A stretch of DNA of 64,000 nt from Klebsiella africana (GCF_020526085.1 NZ_CP084874.1:3348001-3412000); one strand, 5' to 3'. Numbered from the stretch's first letter, positions 48,233 through 59,811 are shown. Notes: generated by a model not told the origin, from the letters alone. Numbers and translations are program-made.

Positions 48233-48372
48233 CCCTTGCCCCCTGTTGTCACACATTGCTGCCCACAAAATTGGGGCTCTTTTTCAGTATATAAAGACGA
48301 AAAGGCTTTTGCCTTACCTAATGTAAAGAAGCTTAAAGATTATACCACCCTGGCATACCGAACTGGATAGCA

Positions 48373-48399
48373 AAAAGGGCAACTTAACGTTGCCCTTTT
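48373..48399 (-). terminator. mukB terminator
   Basis: AAAAGGGCAAC-TTAA-CGTTGCCCTTTT: strong hairpin between mukB and ldtD, with T runs in both directions; it should end the cmoM-mukFEB operon. Confidence 0.9.
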
Positions 48400-48431
48400 C
48401 ACCGCTTCCCCGCCAGAATTTGGCCGCAGCC

Positions 48432-51400
48432 TCAGGAGGCGTCGGCCGTCCCCGGTACGGTTTCCGGCAGCGGCGCGGCAAACCCGCGCAGCCCCACCAC
48501 ATGGACGTGTTCATGGTTGTTAACCACTTTACGTACCAGCTTATAGGTGGTGCCTTTCTCCGGACTGATATTTTCCGGCGCTGCGATAATCAGCTGCATC
48601 TCCAGACGTTCGCACAGCTCGAACAGAGTGGCGATGGAGCGGGCGTCAAGACGCGCCGCTTCATCGAGGAACAGCAGACGGCAAGGCGAGATATCCTTGC
48701 CGCGCAGACGACGAGACTCATCCTCCCAGCTCTGGACCACCATTACCAGAATCGACATCCCGGTACCGATCGCTTCCCCGGTAGACAACGCGCCGGACTC
48801 CGCGCGCAGCCAGCCATCGGAGCCACGGTTAACCTCCACTTCCATCTCCAGATAGTTGCGGTAGTCGAGCAGCTCTTCGCCGATGGTTTGCGGCGTACGC
48901 TGCCCCATGTCGATCTGCGGGTTCAGACGTTGATAAAGCTTAGCCAGCGCCTCCGAGAAGGTCAGGCGGTTGCTGTTGAACAGATCCTGGTGCTGCTCAT
49001 GCTGCTCGGAGAGCACGTCGAGCAGCATCGAGTGGGTCTCACGCACATTGACGTTCAGCCGCACGCTATTGACCTGGCCGAAGGAGACGCTCTGCAGACC
49101 CTGGTTGAGCATCCGGATACGGTTCTGCTCGCGTTGAATAGTCTTGCGAATAATGTTGGCCACGCTGCGGGAACTGATCGCCAGCTTCTGTTCGCGGTTA
49201 GTCAGCTCTTCGGTCAGCCGGCTGAGCTCGATCTCCATCTGCTCGATCGCTTCCACCGGATCATCGGTGCGAATAATATCCTGACGAATACGCTCGCGCA
49301 GATGCTGGTAAACGGCAACGAAGAACTGAATTTTGCGCTCCGGACGCTTCGGATCTTCCGAAATACGCAACACATCACGCAGGTGTTCGTTATCGGCCAC
49401 GGCCAGACGCAGCGCACCCAGCGCCTTATCCGACATCGAACGTAGATCGTCGGCGGAGAGATAGGCCAGCTCGCGGCGATGCAGACGACGTTCCACGCCG
49501 TTGTCTTTCACCAGACGCATCACCGCGCACCAACCCGCCTTGGCGGTCACCACCTGCTCACGCATTTCGCAGTAATCGCGCTCCAGCTTGCGCAGTTTAC
49601 GGGTCAGGTTATCCATTTCCGCTTCGCAGAAGGTCAACGCTTTCTCCAGCTGATTGCGACGGGAGCGGTTGTTGCTAAGCTGCATGTGCAGTTCGTCACG
49701 ACGTTGGCGCGCGCGCTCTTCCGCGCCGGCATCGGCGCGCACGCCAATGTCCTGCAGCTCTTTATACAGATCGTTGAGCAGCTCTTTCTTGGTGTCATAC
49801 GAGCTCTTCAGCGAGGCCAGTACCTGATTGTATTGACTAAGCTGCGCCGCATGGGTTCGCATTGCGTCGCGCGCGCGACTGCGTTCGGATTCCGCCTGCT
49901 CAAGACGCTGGCGCAGCTTCTCGTTGAGATCGCTGTTGCCGCTGAGCATTTCCGCCGAATCGGAGTAGCTAAAGTGGGCCCGGCGCTGCACAACTTCCGC
50001 CAGGGCAAAAGCCTGCTGGCGCGCTTCGCGCTGGGTTTGCTGCGCATAGGCGTAATCTTCTTTCAGCTGTTCAAATTGCTCAGGATCGCTCTGCAGCACC
50101 GAAACAATAGGCTCCAGCTTCGCCAGCTGATTGCCGTGCTGCTGAATAAAGCGTGCCGCCTCCTGGGCTTCATCCAGACGTTCCTGGATCTCGTCCACAC
50201 GATCGGCCAGCGTATCGTCTGCCAGCAGGTTCAGGCGCGGCAGCAGACGGTTGAGGGCCGACACGCCCTCTTTCGCCTGCTCGTATTGCACGCGGTTCTG
50301 CTGGTTATCGTTTTCATGGGCGCTCAGCGCACGCTCCAGCTCGCCGCGGCGGCTGTTAAGCTTGCGGATCTCTTCTTCCGGATCGTCCTCGAAAGCCACC
50401 CCCAGGTGGCTGCCGATGAAGCGGCTAAAGGCCTGGTGCAGGCGCTGGGTTTTCTGCACGTCGAACGACAGGGTTGCGAAACGCTCAGACAGCGATTCAC
50501 GCTCGGCATGCAGTGTTTCGATGCGGTTTTCACGCGCCGCGCGACCAAACAGCGGCAGCGACGGAAAACGCGAATAACGCCACTGGCGATCGGCAATCTT
50601 CACTACCACCGCTTTTTCCAGCTCGTCGACGCTGAATACGCTGTCGTCAAAGGATTGCGGATCGCCTTCGATCAGATAGAGATCTTCCGGGCAATCTTCC
50701 AGTCCTTCGAGCTGCTCGGCAACCTGCGACAGATCCGGCACCACGATGGCATGACGCGACGGACCGTACAGCGCGGAGAAGTACGGCGCATCGTCCAGGC
50801 TGACGTCGTCGTAGATCTCAGACAGCAGAACGCCGCCAAAGCGTTCCGCCAGCGCGTTGAGGCGCGGATCTTCCGAACCGCCCGGCTGGCTGAGACGCTC
50901 GATCTCTTCGTCGATGGCGCGCTTGCGGGCGCCGACTTCATCACGTTCAACGATAGCCTCGCGCTCACGCTCCAGCAGCTGCTGCAGGTATTCAGTGACC
51001 TCCTGGCCGGACTCAAACTGCTCGCCGCTCTGCTCGCACAGCTGGTTAAGGCTGTTCTGCGCCGCCAGCCAGATCGGCGCCCGGCGCATCAGCGTTTGGG
51101 TACGCGACTGCAGCTGTTCCAGCTCCTGGCGCAGCGCCATACGCTGCTCCTGGGCGTTGGAGACGCTGTCGGCCAGTGACGCGATGCGCGCTTCCAGCTC
51201 CTGATGCAGCGTTTCCAGATCGTCGATATCGTAGCGTTTGCCCTGGCGTTTGCAGAACTCGGCCAGCTGGCGCTCGGCCTCCTGCTGCTCGCGCAAACGC
51301 TGCTCCAGCTCGTTGAGGCGGCTGCGCAGCCCCTGCGCTTGCTCGGCCTGGTGGCGCTGGTTAACGCCGTCGCGCAGCAATTCGCGCGCCACGTCCCAGG

Positions 51401-52880
51401 CTTCATTGCGCGCCAGCGGGCCGTTAATCGCCGCCACCAACTGGTAAGCCTGTTCAAACTGGCTGTGCGCGGTTTGCGCCACGCTCATTTTCTGTTCCAG
51501 CGACAGCATTTTCTCCGTCGCTTCCTGCTCTTTCGCCTGGAAGGTTTCCAGCCACTCGTCGGCGCTCTCCGGGGTCAGATCCGGCAGATGGCACAGCGCC
51601 TTCGCGCGCTCCAGCGCCTGCAGCGCCTGGTTATACTGAATGGCGCGAGTCTGCTGAACGTCGAGCGCCTGCTGATAGTCAGCGAGCTGGTTTTTCAGCT
51701 CATCTACCTCCAGCTCGGCGGCCTCGGCGCGGGCTTCATTCTCTTCCTGGCGATCGACGGCTTCCGCCACCACTTCATTCTGCTCTTCCAGGCGGATCTG
51801 CAGCTCGTCGAGATCCGCTTCGTAGCGCTCGATTTTTTCCTGCTGACGCAGCGCAGTCTGCACCAGGTTCAGGTGATCGCTGGCGGCCTGGTAATCCGCT
51901 TCCAGATCGCCCTCCGCGCCGTTATGCTCCTGCAGCTCGCGCGCCATGTCGACGTGCTTGTACTGCTCGGCCGCCAGCTGCGAACGCGAGGTAAAGAGAT
52001 CGCGGCGATACTCCAGCGCCTTATCCAGATGAATGCGCCGCTCGTTGGCGTGACGCATATAGTCCGCCGCCACGTAGTTGGTGGCTTCGCTGATCAGGTG
52101 TTTGAACAGATCGCGGTCGGACTGGGTAACGCGGATCGCCTCAAGGGTCATGCGGTTTTCCCGCAGCGCCGCTTCCATATCCTGGAACGCTTTACGCACG
52201 CCGCTGTTTTCCGGCAGCAGGTAGTCGCGCAGCGAGCGGGTAATGGTGCTGGAGATCCCGCCGTACAGCGAAGCCTCAATCAGGCGGTAGTATTTGCTAC
52301 GATCGGAGGCGGAACGCAGACGACGCGCCACCACGCCCAGATCGAACATCAGCGAGTGGTACTCGGTTATCGAGTTAAATTGTTTGAACTGGACCCCTTC
52401 CATCGTTTCCAGCTTGTCTTTCAGCTCGTTGAGACTGACGACGCGCGCCTGGCGATCGTTGAGCGTCTCGGTCAACAGCTGGGTCGGCAGAATGGAAGTT
52501 GGCAAACCCTGAATGGCAAAAGGCTTGATATCAACTTTGCGATCGCGTCCGGCAACCTGCTGTAGACGCACGCCGACCACCACACGCTGGTGGCGGGAGT
52601 TGATCACGTCGAGTACCGAGTAACAGACCCCGGCGCGCAGCTTACCGTGCAGACCTTTATCGCGTGAGCCGCTGGTGGCTCCCGCTTCGGTGGTATTGCG
52701 GAAGTGCAGCAAGGTTAAATCGGGGATTAGCGCCGTGACGAAGGCTGCCATGGTCGTGGACTTACCGGCGCCGTTCCCCCCGGAGAGAGTCGTGACCAGT
52801 TCGTCAAGATCAAAGGTCCGGGCAAAGAAGCCGTTCCAGTTAACCAGCGTCAGCGAGCGAAATTTACCGCGTTCAATCAT
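48432..52880 (-). CDS. mukB: Chromosome partition protein MukB
   Basis: 1482 residues, SMC-like condensin subunit. An N-terminal ATPase head holds Walker [16 protein letters not shown] (about 33-47), long coiled coils flank a central hinge (about 650-770), and the C-terminal head has the signature region [18 protein letters not shown] and Walker [14 protein letters not shown]. With MukE and MukF it loads on DNA and compacts the chromosome; MatP displaces it from Ter. Its ATG overlaps the mukE stop by one base (TAATG). Confidence 0.98.
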   Translation of the reverse strand: MIERGKFRSLTLVNWNGFFARTFDLDELVTTLSGGNGAGKSTTMAAFVTALIPDLTLLHFRNTTEAGATSGSRDKGLHGKLRAGVCYSVLDVINSRHQRVVVGVRLQQVAGRDRKVDIKPFAIQGLPTSILPTQLLTETLNDRQARVVSLNELKDKLETMEGVQFKQFNSITEYHSLMFDLGVVARRLRSASDRSKYYRLIEASLYGGISSTITRSLRDYLLPENSGVRKAFQDMEAALRENRMTLEAIRVTQSDRDLFKHLISEATNYVAADYMRHANERRIHLDKALEYRRDLFTSRSQLAAEQYKHVDMARELQEHNGAEGDLEADYQAASDHLNLVQTALRQQEKIERYEADLDELQIRLEEQNEVVAEAVDRQEENEARAEAAELEVDELKNQLADYQQALDVQQTRAIQYNQALQALERAKALCHLPDLTPESADEWLETFQAKEQEATEKMLSLEQKMSVAQTAHSQFEQAYQLVAAINGPLARNEAWDVARELLRDGVNQRHQAEQAQGLRSRLNELEQRLREQQEAERQLAEFCKRQGKRYDIDDLETLHQELEARIASLADSVSNAQEQRMALRQELEQLQSRTQTLMRRAPIWLAAQNSLNQLCEQSGEQFESGQEVTEYLQQLLEREREAIVERDEVGARKRAIDEEIERLSQPGGSEDPRLNALAERFGGVLLSEIYDDVSLDDAPYFSALYGPSRHAIVVPDLSQVAEQLEGLEDCPEDLYLIEGDPQSFDDSVFSVDELEKAVVVKIADRQWRYSRFPSLPLFGRAARENRIETLHAERESLSERFATLSFDVQKTQRLHQAFSRFIGSHLGVAFEDDPEEEIRKLNSRRGELERALSAHENDNQQNRVQYEQAKEGVSALNRLLPRLNLLADDTLADRVDEIQERLDEAQEAARFIQQHGNQLAKLEPIVSVLQSDPEQFEQLKEDYAYAQQTQREARQQAFALAEVVQRRAHFSYSDSAEMLSGNSDLNEKLRQRLEQAESERSRARDAMRTHAAQLSQYNQVLASLKSSYDTKKELLNDLYKELQDIGVRADAGAEERARQRRDELHMQLSNNRSRRNQLEKALTFCEAEMDNLTRKLRKLERDYCEMREQVVTAKAGWCAVMRLVKDNGVERRLHRRELAYLSADDLRSMSDKALGALRLAVADNEHLRDVLRISEDPKRPERKIQFFVAVYQHLRERIRQDIIRTDDPVEAIEQMEIELSRLTEELTNREQKLAISSRSVANIIRKTIQREQNRIRMLNQGLQSVSFGQVNSVRLNVNVRETHSMLLDVLSEQHEQHQDLFNSNRLTFSEALAKLYQRLNPQIDMGQRTPQTIGEELLDYRNYLEMEVEVNRGSDGWLRAESGALSTGEAIGTGMSILVMVVQSWEDESRRLRGKDISPCRLLFLDEAARLDARSIATLFELCERLEMQLIIAAPENISPEKGTTYKLVRKVVNNHEHVHVVGLRGFAAPLPETVPGTADAS

Positions 52881-53584
52881 TACTCTTCCTCCCCGCTATC
52901 CGGCTGGTTTTCTTCGTTCTCATCATTGAGCTGCAGGTGATTTTCCAGAGCCATCGCTTCCCCGTCGCGGATCAAGCGGCGCTGCGCTTCGCGCGGGTCG
53001 TCGCCGGCGCGCACGTCAGCGCCAAAGCGGAATACCGATTCGGTGATGCGGAACTTGCTGCTGTCGTGGCCCATAAACCACACCATCCCCAGACGGCGCA
53101 GGCGGTTAAGCGACGCACGCATCTTTTCCTGCAGCTTCTGGCGGTCAAGATCGGAGCCGGTGGAACGGTTGTTCACCAGCTTCAGCAGTTTGGCCTCATC
53201 CGCCAGCGTCAGCAGCTCGTCATAGAGCTCCTGCTGGGTAAAAATCCCTTCGTTTGCCAGACGCTCCGGGCTGAGATAGAGATAGCAAAGAATTTTGCCC
53301 ACCATCATATCCAGCTCCGACAGCACCGAGCGCGAAATCAGGGTAGTGGAGCGCGGGCGCAGGTAGAAGAACCCCTCCGGCGCACGGATCAACTCGACGT
53401 TATAGCGAGCGTAAAACTCTTCCAGGTAATCCTGGAAATCCATCAAAAATGCGTGATTATCCAGCTCGTCGAGACCGATATGACGGCCCGCGCGCAAGGC
53501 GCTGTCCAGCGCCGGAAATAACGGATTGGCCAACGCCTGCGCCAGCTTAACCGGCATCACTTGTTCAATATTTGTCGATGACAT
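52880..53584 (-). CDS. mukE: Chromosome partition protein MukE
   Basis: 234 residues, winged-helix (KITE) subunit that bridges MukF and the MukB heads. The start at 53584 gives [20 protein letters not shown] as in E. coli, inside the last codons of mukF (20-bp overlap). The longer frame to 53803 lies in mukF and is not used. The acidic tail [15 protein letters not shown] is conserved. Confidence 0.97.
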   Translation of the reverse strand: MSSTNIEQVMPVKLAQALANPLFPALDSALRAGRHIGLDELDNHAFLMDFQDYLEEFYARYNVELIRAPEGFFYLRPRSTTLISRSVLSELDMMVGKILCYLYLSPERLANEGIFTQQELYDELLTLADEAKLLKLVNNRSTGSDLDRQKLQEKMRASLNRLRRLGMVWFMGHDSSKFRITESVFRFGADVRAGDDPREAQRRLIRDGEAMALENHLQLNDENEENQPDSGEEE

Positions 53585-54887
53585 GCGCCTGTACCTTGGC
53601 TCCGTAATCATTAATCGGCTGCCATTTTGCCGGCAGTCCGGTGAAATCTGCCTGGGCCACGCCCAGCTGTACCGCCTGATCCACGACGATCCGCGCCACG
53701 TCGAAATGACGCCCGCGCGGATACTGCGCCAGGAACTCCCGCGCCACCAGGCCGAGATCCAGCGGTATTCCTTTCTCTTTATAACCCGCCAACTGCGCTT
53801 CAATCAGCGCCGCCAGCTGCTCGCGAATTTCGTTAAATTCTTCAAATTCGAGATCCGCTGGCAACTCGCCGGTGACCTCTTCATCACGCAGGGCCATCTC
53901 TTCATCGCGCATATCCAGCAGACGATCGGCGTTGGCGTAAGTCAGCGCCCACGGCTCATCAAAATAGGTCTGTACCGACTGGCGCAGACGCTGGGCGAAG
54001 ACGCGGTTTTTATCCATATCGATAGCGGTACGGATAAACTTATGCACATGGCGGTCGTAGCCAATCCACAGGTCGATGGCCTGCTGGCCCCAGCTAACGA
54101 TGCGGTCGAGTTTACTTTGCAGATCGAACACCAGCCGATCGACAAAATGCAAATCGTCGCGCGCCAGGGTCGAATCCTGAATGCGCAGCAGATTCGCCTG
54201 CAGTTTATCCCCCGCCGCATCCAGCGTATCCTGCAGTTCGCGCAGGGTGCCGGAGGTTTCCGACAGCAGCAGTTCACAACTGGAAATCGCCGCGCGCCAG
54301 TCTTTATTCAACAACTGCGCGATATCGTCTTTCACCAGCTGCTGCTGCTCATCCATAATGCGCTGCGTCAGGTCAATGCTGTCAAAAATTTCCGCCACGG
54401 AATATTTCAGCGGGGCGAACACGTTGCGATGCCAGTGGAACTCATCGCCGCCCTCTTCCGCCGCGTCCGCCGCGCGCTTTAGCTCACCGGCGACGATCGA
54501 CAGCTGCATCGAAAGCCGTAGCGTCGAGAATTCGCGCTGACGAATATAGTAATCGGTGATCCCGATCCCCAACGGCGTCAGGCGATAGATCGCATTGCCT
54601 TCAGTTACTTCGCTGGTAAAGCGGTTCAGCAGACGCTGGCGCACCAAATCGTTAATCGCGTTATTGGCGCGCTGGCTGATGGTTTCGCTGGTCTGCTCAA
54701 ACGCATCACTGACGTGGCGGAACGCATCCACCAGTTCTCCCTCGCTCATTTCCCCTTCCAGTCGTTCGCCATTCAGGGTGGCGATCGCCAGCAAAAAAGA
54801 GAGTCTGTCGACCGGCAGCGAGATAGAAAAATCATTTTTCCTGGCCCAGGCAACCAGTTCGGGGACTGTCTGGGAAAATTCACTCAT
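53565..54887 (-). CDS. mukF: Chromosome partition protein MukF (kleisin)
   Basis: 440 residues: an N-terminal winged-helix dimerisation domain ([20 protein letters not shown]), a central helical region, and a C-terminal winged helix that binds the MukB head. It is the kleisin of the MukBEF complex. Its start overlaps the cmoM stop (ATGA) and its end overlaps mukE by 20 bp, so cmoM-mukF-mukE-mukB is read as one tightly coupled operon. Confidence 0.98.
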   Translation of the reverse strand: MSEFSQTVPELVAWARKNDFSISLPVDRLSFLLAIATLNGERLEGEMSEGELVDAFRHVSDAFEQTSETISQRANNAINDLVRQRLLNRFTSEVTEGNAIYRLTPLGIGITDYYIRQREFSTLRLSMQLSIVAGELKRAADAAEEGGDEFHWHRNVFAPLKYSVAEIFDSIDLTQRIMDEQQQLVKDDIAQLLNKDWRAAISSCELLLSETSGTLRELQDTLDAAGDKLQANLLRIQDSTLARDDLHFVDRLVFDLQSKLDRIVSWGQQAIDLWIGYDRHVHKFIRTAIDMDKNRVFAQRLRQSVQTYFDEPWALTYANADRLLDMRDEEMALRDEEVTGELPADLEFEEFNEIREQLAALIEAQLAGYKEKGIPLDLGLVAREFLAQYPRGRHFDVARIVVDQAVQLGVAQADFTGLPAKWQPINDYGAKVQAHVIDKY

Positions 54888-55684
54888 ACTTTATCCTTGC
54901 ATCTGCGGCTATGCGCCTGGCTCTTAAGCGCGGTGACATGAATATAACGGCCCAGGCTGAGATACGGCTCCTGACGACAGTAGCGCGTCTCCAGCGCCAG
55001 CAGCGCCGCATAGCTGTCATGCTGTTGGCGTTTTTCACGCAGATAATCATGAAACACCCGCACGCCGGTTTTGCTGACAATCTGCCAGCCAATCTCTTCC
55101 AGCCAGTGATAAACCTGCTGCGGTTCACGCGGATAATCCGGCGATAGCGTGCGTTTTTTCTTTTTTGGCATGCCCAGTTGTACGTAATCGAAATTACCGG
55201 CCACCATATTGTGCATCAACAGGCCGTTAGCATTGTAGAACATCAACGACAGTCCACCGCCAGGACGCAGCGTCGACCATAGCGTACGCAACACCGCCTG
55301 GGGCTCCGCCACCCACTCCAGCACCGCATGAAACAGTATCAGATCGACCGGGCTTTCCAAATGCTGCGCAATATCCTGAGCCGCGCATTGTACAAAATGC
55401 ATGTTGTCGATCACACCTTTATCGGCAGCTGCCTGGCGGGCACGCGCTACCATTTCAGCAGAGAGATCGCACAGCGTCACGTGATGGCCCAGTTGCGCGA
55501 CTTTGATGGCCGTTTGCCCTTCACCGCCACCGGCATCCAGCACCTTCAGCGGTCCCGGCCCCAGCTGCGCCAGTAAAGGTTCCAGATCCTGCCAGAGGAT
55601 CGCCTGGCGCAACTGGCCTTTTGTGGTGCCGTAAATATTGCGCGAAAACTTTTCAGCAATGTCATCGAAATTGCGATCCTGCAC
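54884..55684 (-). CDS. cmoM: tRNA uridine-5-oxyacetic acid methyltransferase CmoM
   Basis: 266 residues, class I SAM methyltransferase (formerly SmtA). The SAM site is [20 protein letters not shown] (about 45-64); the following acidic position is in [15 protein letters not shown]. It methylates cmo5U34 to mcmo5U34 in tRNA. The start is GTG at 55684, giving [20 protein letters not shown], the family start, with GGAG six bases upstream; the ATG at 55816 would add an unconserved extension. First gene of the muk operon. Confidence 0.94.
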   Translation of the reverse strand: MQDRNFDDIAEKFSRNIYGTTKGQLRQAILWQDLEPLLAQLGPGPLKVLDAGGGEGQTAIKVAQLGHHVTLCDLSAEMVARARQAAADKGVIDNMHFVQCAAQDIAQHLESPVDLILFHAVLEWVAEPQAVLRTLWSTLRPGGGLSLMFYNANGLLMHNMVAGNFDYVQLGMPKKKKRTLSPDYPREPQQVYHWLEEIGWQIVSKTGVRVFHDYLREKRQQHDSYAALLALETRYCRQEPYLSLGRYIHVTALKSQAHSRRCKDKV

Positions 55685-55805
55685 GGGCGACTCCACAAGC
55701 CAACACAAAACCGCTATTTTGTCATACCCACGGAGAGAATGAAGCGATCTGTTATAAGATCCGAACATAACTTTGGTTATATGGTTAAAAAAGGAACCAT
55801 CTGGC

Positions 55806-56585
55806 ATGCTTTTCACGCTAAAAAAGATCGTCGGCGGTCTGCTGCTGCCGCTACCCGCCCTATTGTTGCTGATCGGTATCGGGATCGCGCTGCTATGGTT
55901 CAGCCGCTTTCAGCGTACCGGGAAGCTATGCGTGAGCCTCGGTTGGCTGCTGCTGACGCTACTGAGCCTGCAGCCCGTGGCCGACAGCCTGCTGAAACCG
56001 ATAGAAGATAGCTATCCCACCTGGCGCGGCGAGCAGCCGGTGAGCTATGTGGTGGTACTGGGCGGTGGCTATACCTGGAACCCGGAGTGGGCGCCAAGCT
56101 CTAATCTTATCAATAACAGCCTACCGCGCCTGACGGAGGGCATCCGCCTGTGGCAGGCAAATCCCGGGGCGAAAATGATCTTTACCGGCGCGGCGGCAAA
56201 AACGAATCCCGTGAGTACGGCAGAAGCTGGCGCGAGAGTGGCGGAGAGCCTCGGCGTACCGCGCAGCGATATCATTGTGCTCGATCGGCCAAAAGATACG
56301 GAAGAAGAAGCGCTGGCGGTAAAGCACGCCATCGGCGATGCGCCCTTCCTGTTGGTCACCTCGGCGTCACACCTTCCGCGAGCGATGATTTTCTTTCGCC
56401 ATGCCGGGCTGGATCCGCTACCCGCGCCGGCCAATCAGTTAGCGGTGACCTCAGCGCTTAATCCATGGGAGCGGGCCATCCCTTCTCCGGTGTGGTTGAT
56501 GCACAGCGACCGGGTCGGCTATGAAACGCTCGGTCGCATCTGGCAATGGCTGAAAGGCAGCTCAGACGAGCCAGGGCAGGAGTGA
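55806..56585 (+). CDS. elyC: Envelope biogenesis factor ElyC
   Basis: 259 residues: two N-terminal membrane helices (about 10-30 and 38-55) and a DUF218/YdcF-type domain (VVVLGGGYTWNPEWAPSSNL, then KDTEEEALAVKHA, then LVTSASHLPRAMIFF). In E. coli ElyC is needed for peptidoglycan assembly at low temperature. The start at 55806 matches the family (MLFTLKKIVGGLLLPLPALL). It is divergent from cmoM; its 3' end overlaps the convergent ycbJ by 24 bp. Confidence 0.93.
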   Translation: MLFTLKKIVGGLLLPLPALLLLIGIGIALLWFSRFQRTGKLCVSLGWLLLTLLSLQPVADSLLKPIEDSYPTWRGEQPVSYVVVLGGGYTWNPEWAPSSNLINNSLPRLTEGIRLWQANPGAKMIFTGAAAKTNPVSTAEAGARVAESLGVPRSDIIVLDRPKDTEEEALAVKHAIGDAPFLLVTSASHLPRAMIFFRHAGLDPLPAPANQLAVTSALNPWERAIPSPVWLMHSDRVGYETLGRIWQWLKGSSDEPGQE

Positions 56586-57455
56586 TTTGCCGGCAAGGTC
56601 GAAACGGGCGCGGTCAAAGCGCCCGGTATTGACCAGTCTATCCACCTCATCCCACAGCAGATAGAGCCAGCGCCGCCAGATAAAGGCCTCGGAAACCGGC
56701 GCCTGCTGCAGGTAGCGCCATAGCAACTGCTCGGCCTGCCCCCCCTCGGCCAGGCGGAAAAGTTCATACTCGCGCGGCGCCCACAGCATCATTCCCGGAC
56801 CAACCATCGCCAGCAGCTGGTCGCTGCGCGGGTCTTTCAGCATGCTGCGCAGGGTGAAGTTACCATGCACCAACACAGCATTGTCATTGAAATCACGGAA
56901 CAGCTCCGGAAGGCACTCACGGGAGCGGAACAAAAGGCGCTTATCCTGCATCGTCAGACCGGTGTCCTGATACAGGTTCAGGGTGCTCCACAATATCTCT
57001 ACCCGCTGGCGGTACCAGTTCGGCCACAGGTTGTCCTGGGTATTGTCGACCATTCCCACGCAGCCGCCGCTGTCCTGACGATGCCAGGCCAACAGCGCCT
57101 CGACGATTTGCTCCTGCAACTGCTCCCAGCGCGCCGGGGTACGCGTCGGCGCCTCCACCGGTACGCCGCGCAGGCGCTCAAGCAGCAGCACATCTGGTCC
57201 GGGATGCTCTTCGTGCGTCATGACGCCATAAACCACCGGCATACGTACCGTACCATTGCGCGCGAGGGTGGAGAACTTCCATGCCAGTTGCCGCGCCACA
57301 CCGGGCGTGGTGAAACTTCGCGCCAGCAGCGGCATCGGGTTTCCCTGCGCATCATATAGCGACCACAGCGCCGTAGCGGCTTGTTCACTGACACACTCCA
57401 CCCGGCTTAACTTTTCGCCAAGCAGATGACTGAGTTCGGTTCGCAACTGTTCCAT
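56562..57455 (-). CDS. ycbJ: Phosphotransferase-like protein YcbJ
   Basis: 297 residues, resembling the APH/choline kinase fold: an N-terminal lobe (MEQLRTELSHLLGEKLSRVE), hinge region HPGPDVLLLERLRGVPVEAP, and a catalytic-loop-like segment VLVHGNFTLRSMLKDPRSDQ where the usual HGD is HGN, so kinase activity is doubtful. Function unknown; E. coli YcbJ is the same length. Overlaps the elyC 3' end. Confidence 0.88.
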   Translation of the reverse strand: MEQLRTELSHLLGEKLSRVECVSEQAATALWSLYDAQGNPMPLLARSFTTPGVARQLAWKFSTLARNGTVRMPVVYGVMTHEEHPGPDVLLLERLRGVPVEAPTRTPARWEQLQEQIVEALLAWHRQDSGGCVGMVDNTQDNLWPNWYRQRVEILWSTLNLYQDTGLTMQDKRLLFRSRECLPELFRDFNDNAVLVHGNFTLRSMLKDPRSDQLLAMVGPGMMLWAPREYELFRLAEGGQAEQLLWRYLQQAPVSEAFIWRRWLYLLWDEVDRLVNTGRFDRARFDLAGKSLLPWLV

Positions 57456-57562
57456 TGTCGATTACCCCTATGAACACTACTGGTTTCATAATGAGCGCCC
57501 ACACCGGGGTTGTCATCGGATAAGATCAAAAAGGGGTAAAAAAAGCGAAAAACCGACGGGAA

Positions 57563-57587
57563 TGTCCCCTCCCGCCGGGAGGGGACA
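57563..57587 (-). terminator. Perfect 11-bp hairpin after kdsB
   Basis: TGTCCCCTCCC-GCC-GGGAGGGGACA, 6 bp after the kdsB stop. No T run follows directly on the minus strand (GGTTTTTC comes about 10 bp later), so termination is likely but not of the classic form. Confidence 0.55.
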
Positions 57588-57592
57588 GAGGA

Positions 57593-58339
57593 CTAACGTA
57601 GTTCAGCGCGGACGCGCTCCAGATCTTCCGGGGTATCCACGCCGGTGCCGGGCACTTCGGCCGCCACGGCGACATGGATTTTCTCGCCATACCACAGCAC
57701 GCGCAGCTGCTCGAGCATTTCAATCTGCTCCAGCGGACTCGGCGCCCAGCTGACATAGCGACGAATAAAGCCGGCGCGGTAGCCATAGATGCCGATGTGA
57801 CGCAGCAGGGAATCACCGATAGTCTCGCGGGAATGAGCAAAGCGATCGCGATCCCAGGGTATGGTGGCGCGGGAGAAATAAAGCGCATAACCTTGCGCAT
57901 CCATCACCACTTTCACCGCATTCGGATTAAACGCCTCTTCCGCATCGTGGATCGGTACCGCCAGCGTCGCCATTCCGCTGCTGCTGGCAGCCAGATTCTC
58001 CGCCACCTGACGGACAATTGCCGGAGGGATCATCGGCTCATCGCCTTGAATATTGACGATAATGGTGTCATCGCTGAACGCGCATTTTTCCACCACTTCC
58101 GCCAACCGTTCGGTGCCGGACTGATGGTCGGCGCGAGTCATACAGACCTCGCCGCCGGCGGCTTCAACCGCCCGGGCGACATCTTCGTGATCGGTGGCGA
58201 CAATAATGCGATCCGCGCCGGATTCGCGCGCACGCTCCAGCACATGGACAATCATCGGTTTGCCATTAATATCCTGCAGTGGTTTTCCCGGCAGGCGCGT
58301 AGAGGCGAAACGCGCAGGAATAATAACCACGAAACTCAT
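57593..58339 (-). CDS. kdsB: CMP-KDO synthetase
   Basis: 248 residues. It activates KDO as CMP-KDO for the lipopolysaccharide inner core. The nucleotidyltransferase N-terminus [20 protein letters not shown] and the segment [20 protein letters not shown] with the metal Asp are present. The start overlaps the ycaR stop (ATGA). It belongs with the lpxK-msbA set to the right in LPS building. Confidence 0.97.
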   Translation of the reverse strand: MSFVVIIPARFASTRLPGKPLQDINGKPMIVHVLERARESGADRIIVATDHEDVARAVEAAGGEVCMTRADHQSGTERLAEVVEKCAFSDDTIIVNIQGDEPMIPPAIVRQVAENLAASSSGMATLAVPIHDAEEAFNPNAVKVVMDAQGYALYFSRATIPWDRDRFAHSRETIGDSLLRHIGIYGYRAGFIRRYVSWAPSPLEQIEMLEQLRVLWYGEKIHVAVAAEVPGTGVDTPEDLERVRAELR

Positions 58340-58518
58340 GAGTGACTCTCTTCTACCGTCAGCGCTCGGGCTTCAGTCTCCAGCAGCACAGGAATACCAT
58401 CGCGCAGCGGAAACGCCAGACTATCAAGTTTGCAAATAAGTTCTTGCTTATCCTGACTGTAATACAGCTTACCGTTACAGACCGGGCAGGCGATGATTTC
58501 AAGTAAACGGTGATCCAT
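58336..58518 (-). CDS. ycaR: Small conserved protein YcaR (Trm112-like)
   Basis: 60 residues, UPF0434/Trm112p-like. The start at 58518 follows AGGAGGAAAC and gives [20 protein letters not shown]; only one Cys pair (CPVC) is present near the N-terminus, plus a Cys at LICKLD. Function unknown in enterobacteria. Translationally coupled to kdsB by a 4-bp overlap. Confidence 0.93.
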   Translation of the reverse strand: MDHRLLEIIACPVCNGKLYYSQDKQELICKLDSLAFPLRDGIPVLLETEARALTVEESHS

Positions 58519-58581
58519 GTTTCCTCCTGATGGACCGGATAGATTTCTCAGCAGCATATCACAGGAAGGTTGACGTCGGGA

Positions 58582-59811
58582 TCAATCGGCGTCGATTTCC
58601 CACCCCTGCTCCTGGCCGACAAACAGCCCTTCCGGCAGGCGTCGGCACAGAACACGTTCCGCCGATTGCCAGCGCGCGAAGTCGGTAATCGCCCGGCGAA
58701 GCCCCTGTTCAAGGTCACGGGTGATCTTCACCCCCTCCTCCAGCCACAGAGAGAAGATCTCCAGTTCCCGGCTTTTGCGATGTATTTTACTGTCCATTCG
58801 CCCAACCAGCTTGCCCTGGTGCAGCAGGGGCAATACGAAATAGCCATACTGCCGCTTCGGCGCTGGGGTATAGCACTCCAGGCGATAGCTGAAGTTGAAC
58901 AGTTGCTCCGCGCGTTTCCGATCCCAAACCACCGGGTCGAAGGGAGAGAGCACGGCGCTATGGCTGGGAGTGAGCTTTCCGCCCGGGGAGGACTCCAGCT
59001 GCGCCAGCGCGTCGCGATGCAGCCACATCTCGCCAAGGGCTTCGACATTAACCGGCACCACGAGGCCCTCTTCCTGCCAGGCCGCCAGCAGACCCGGTAG
59101 CGCCGGCTGACGTAAGCGATAGTAATCGGCCAGCCACTGAGGGCGAAAGATGCCGAGGCTGCGGGCGCTGTTGCGCAACATAATGGCCTCTGCTTCATCG
59201 CGGGAAAGCGCGTCGCGTTCGTCGTCCCAGTCCGGCATCACCCGCCGGGTTAAATCATAGACACGGTGGAAGTTACGCCGCTCCACCACCATCACTTCGC
59301 CGGCAGTAAACAATCCTTCGAGGTGGCGCTTATGCGGTTTCCACTCCCACCAGCCGCTGGCACCTTTGCGTGGGTGGGAAAAATCCGCCGAGCGAACCGG
59401 GCCGTTTTGCCCGATATGCGCCAGCAGCTCGGCAATACTCCCGGCATGCTCCTCCATCCACGCGCGATGGTATTTCCAGCCCATATTGTCGGGATTCAAC
59501 ATGCGATGGCGCACCAGGGCGAAATCGCTGCGCGGTAGAAAGCAGGCTTCATGCGCCCAGTATTCCATTAGCTCGCCGCTGCGCAACGAGTCATCCAGCC
59601 AGTGCTGCGGATAGCTGCCGAGGCGGCTGAACAGCACCAGATAGGGGCTGCGGGCCACCACATTGATAGTATCGATTTGCAGCAGCGACATCTGCTGAAT
59701 GGTAGAAAGGATGTCATTCGGGCGAGCGCGACGCCGGGGCTTTTTTAACAACCCCTGCGCCGCGAGATGAAGATGGCGCGCCTCGTTAAGCGATAATTGC
59801 AATACCGACAT
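58582..59811 (-). CDS. ycaQ: Winged-helix DNA glycosylase YcaQ
   Basis: 409 residues, HTH_42 family. In E. coli YcaQ is a DNA glycosylase that unhooks interstrand crosslinks and removes N7-alkylguanines; the family motif QSQ/QxD type is represented here by MSLLQIDTINVVARSPYLVL (about 41-60). Other conserved parts are LLAAWQEEGLVVPVNVEALG and LSPFDPVVWDRKRAEQLFNF. It lies between lpxK and ycaR, with about 60 bp on either side. Confidence 0.9.
   Translation of the reverse strand: MSVLQLSLNEARHLHLAAQGLLKKPRRRARPNDILSTIQQMSLLQIDTINVVARSPYLVLFSRLGSYPQHWLDDSLRSGELMEYWAHEACFLPRSDFALVRHRMLNPDNMGWKYHRAWMEEHAGSIAELLAHIGQNGPVRSADFSHPRKGASGWWEWKPHKRHLEGLFTAGEVMVVERRNFHRVYDLTRRVMPDWDDERDALSRDEAEAIMLRNSARSLGIFRPQWLADYYRLRQPALPGLLAAWQEEGLVVPVNVEALGEMWLHRDALAQLESSPGGKLTPSHSAVLSPFDPVVWDRKRAEQLFNFSYRLECYTPAPKRQYGYFVLPLLHQGKLVGRMDSKIHRKSRELEIFSLWLEEGVKITRDLEQGLRRAITDFARWQSAERVLCRRLPEGLFVGQEQGWEIDAD

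Noticed and set aside
49479..51179. 566-codon plus-strand frame inside mukB
   Set aside because: Antisense to the MukB coiled coil; biased GC-rich codons open the complementary frame. Composition (Gln/Leu/Arg/His rich) is typical of shadows.
53584..53803. N-terminal extension of mukE
   Set aside because: It lies wholly inside mukF in another frame; the conserved MukE start is at 53584.
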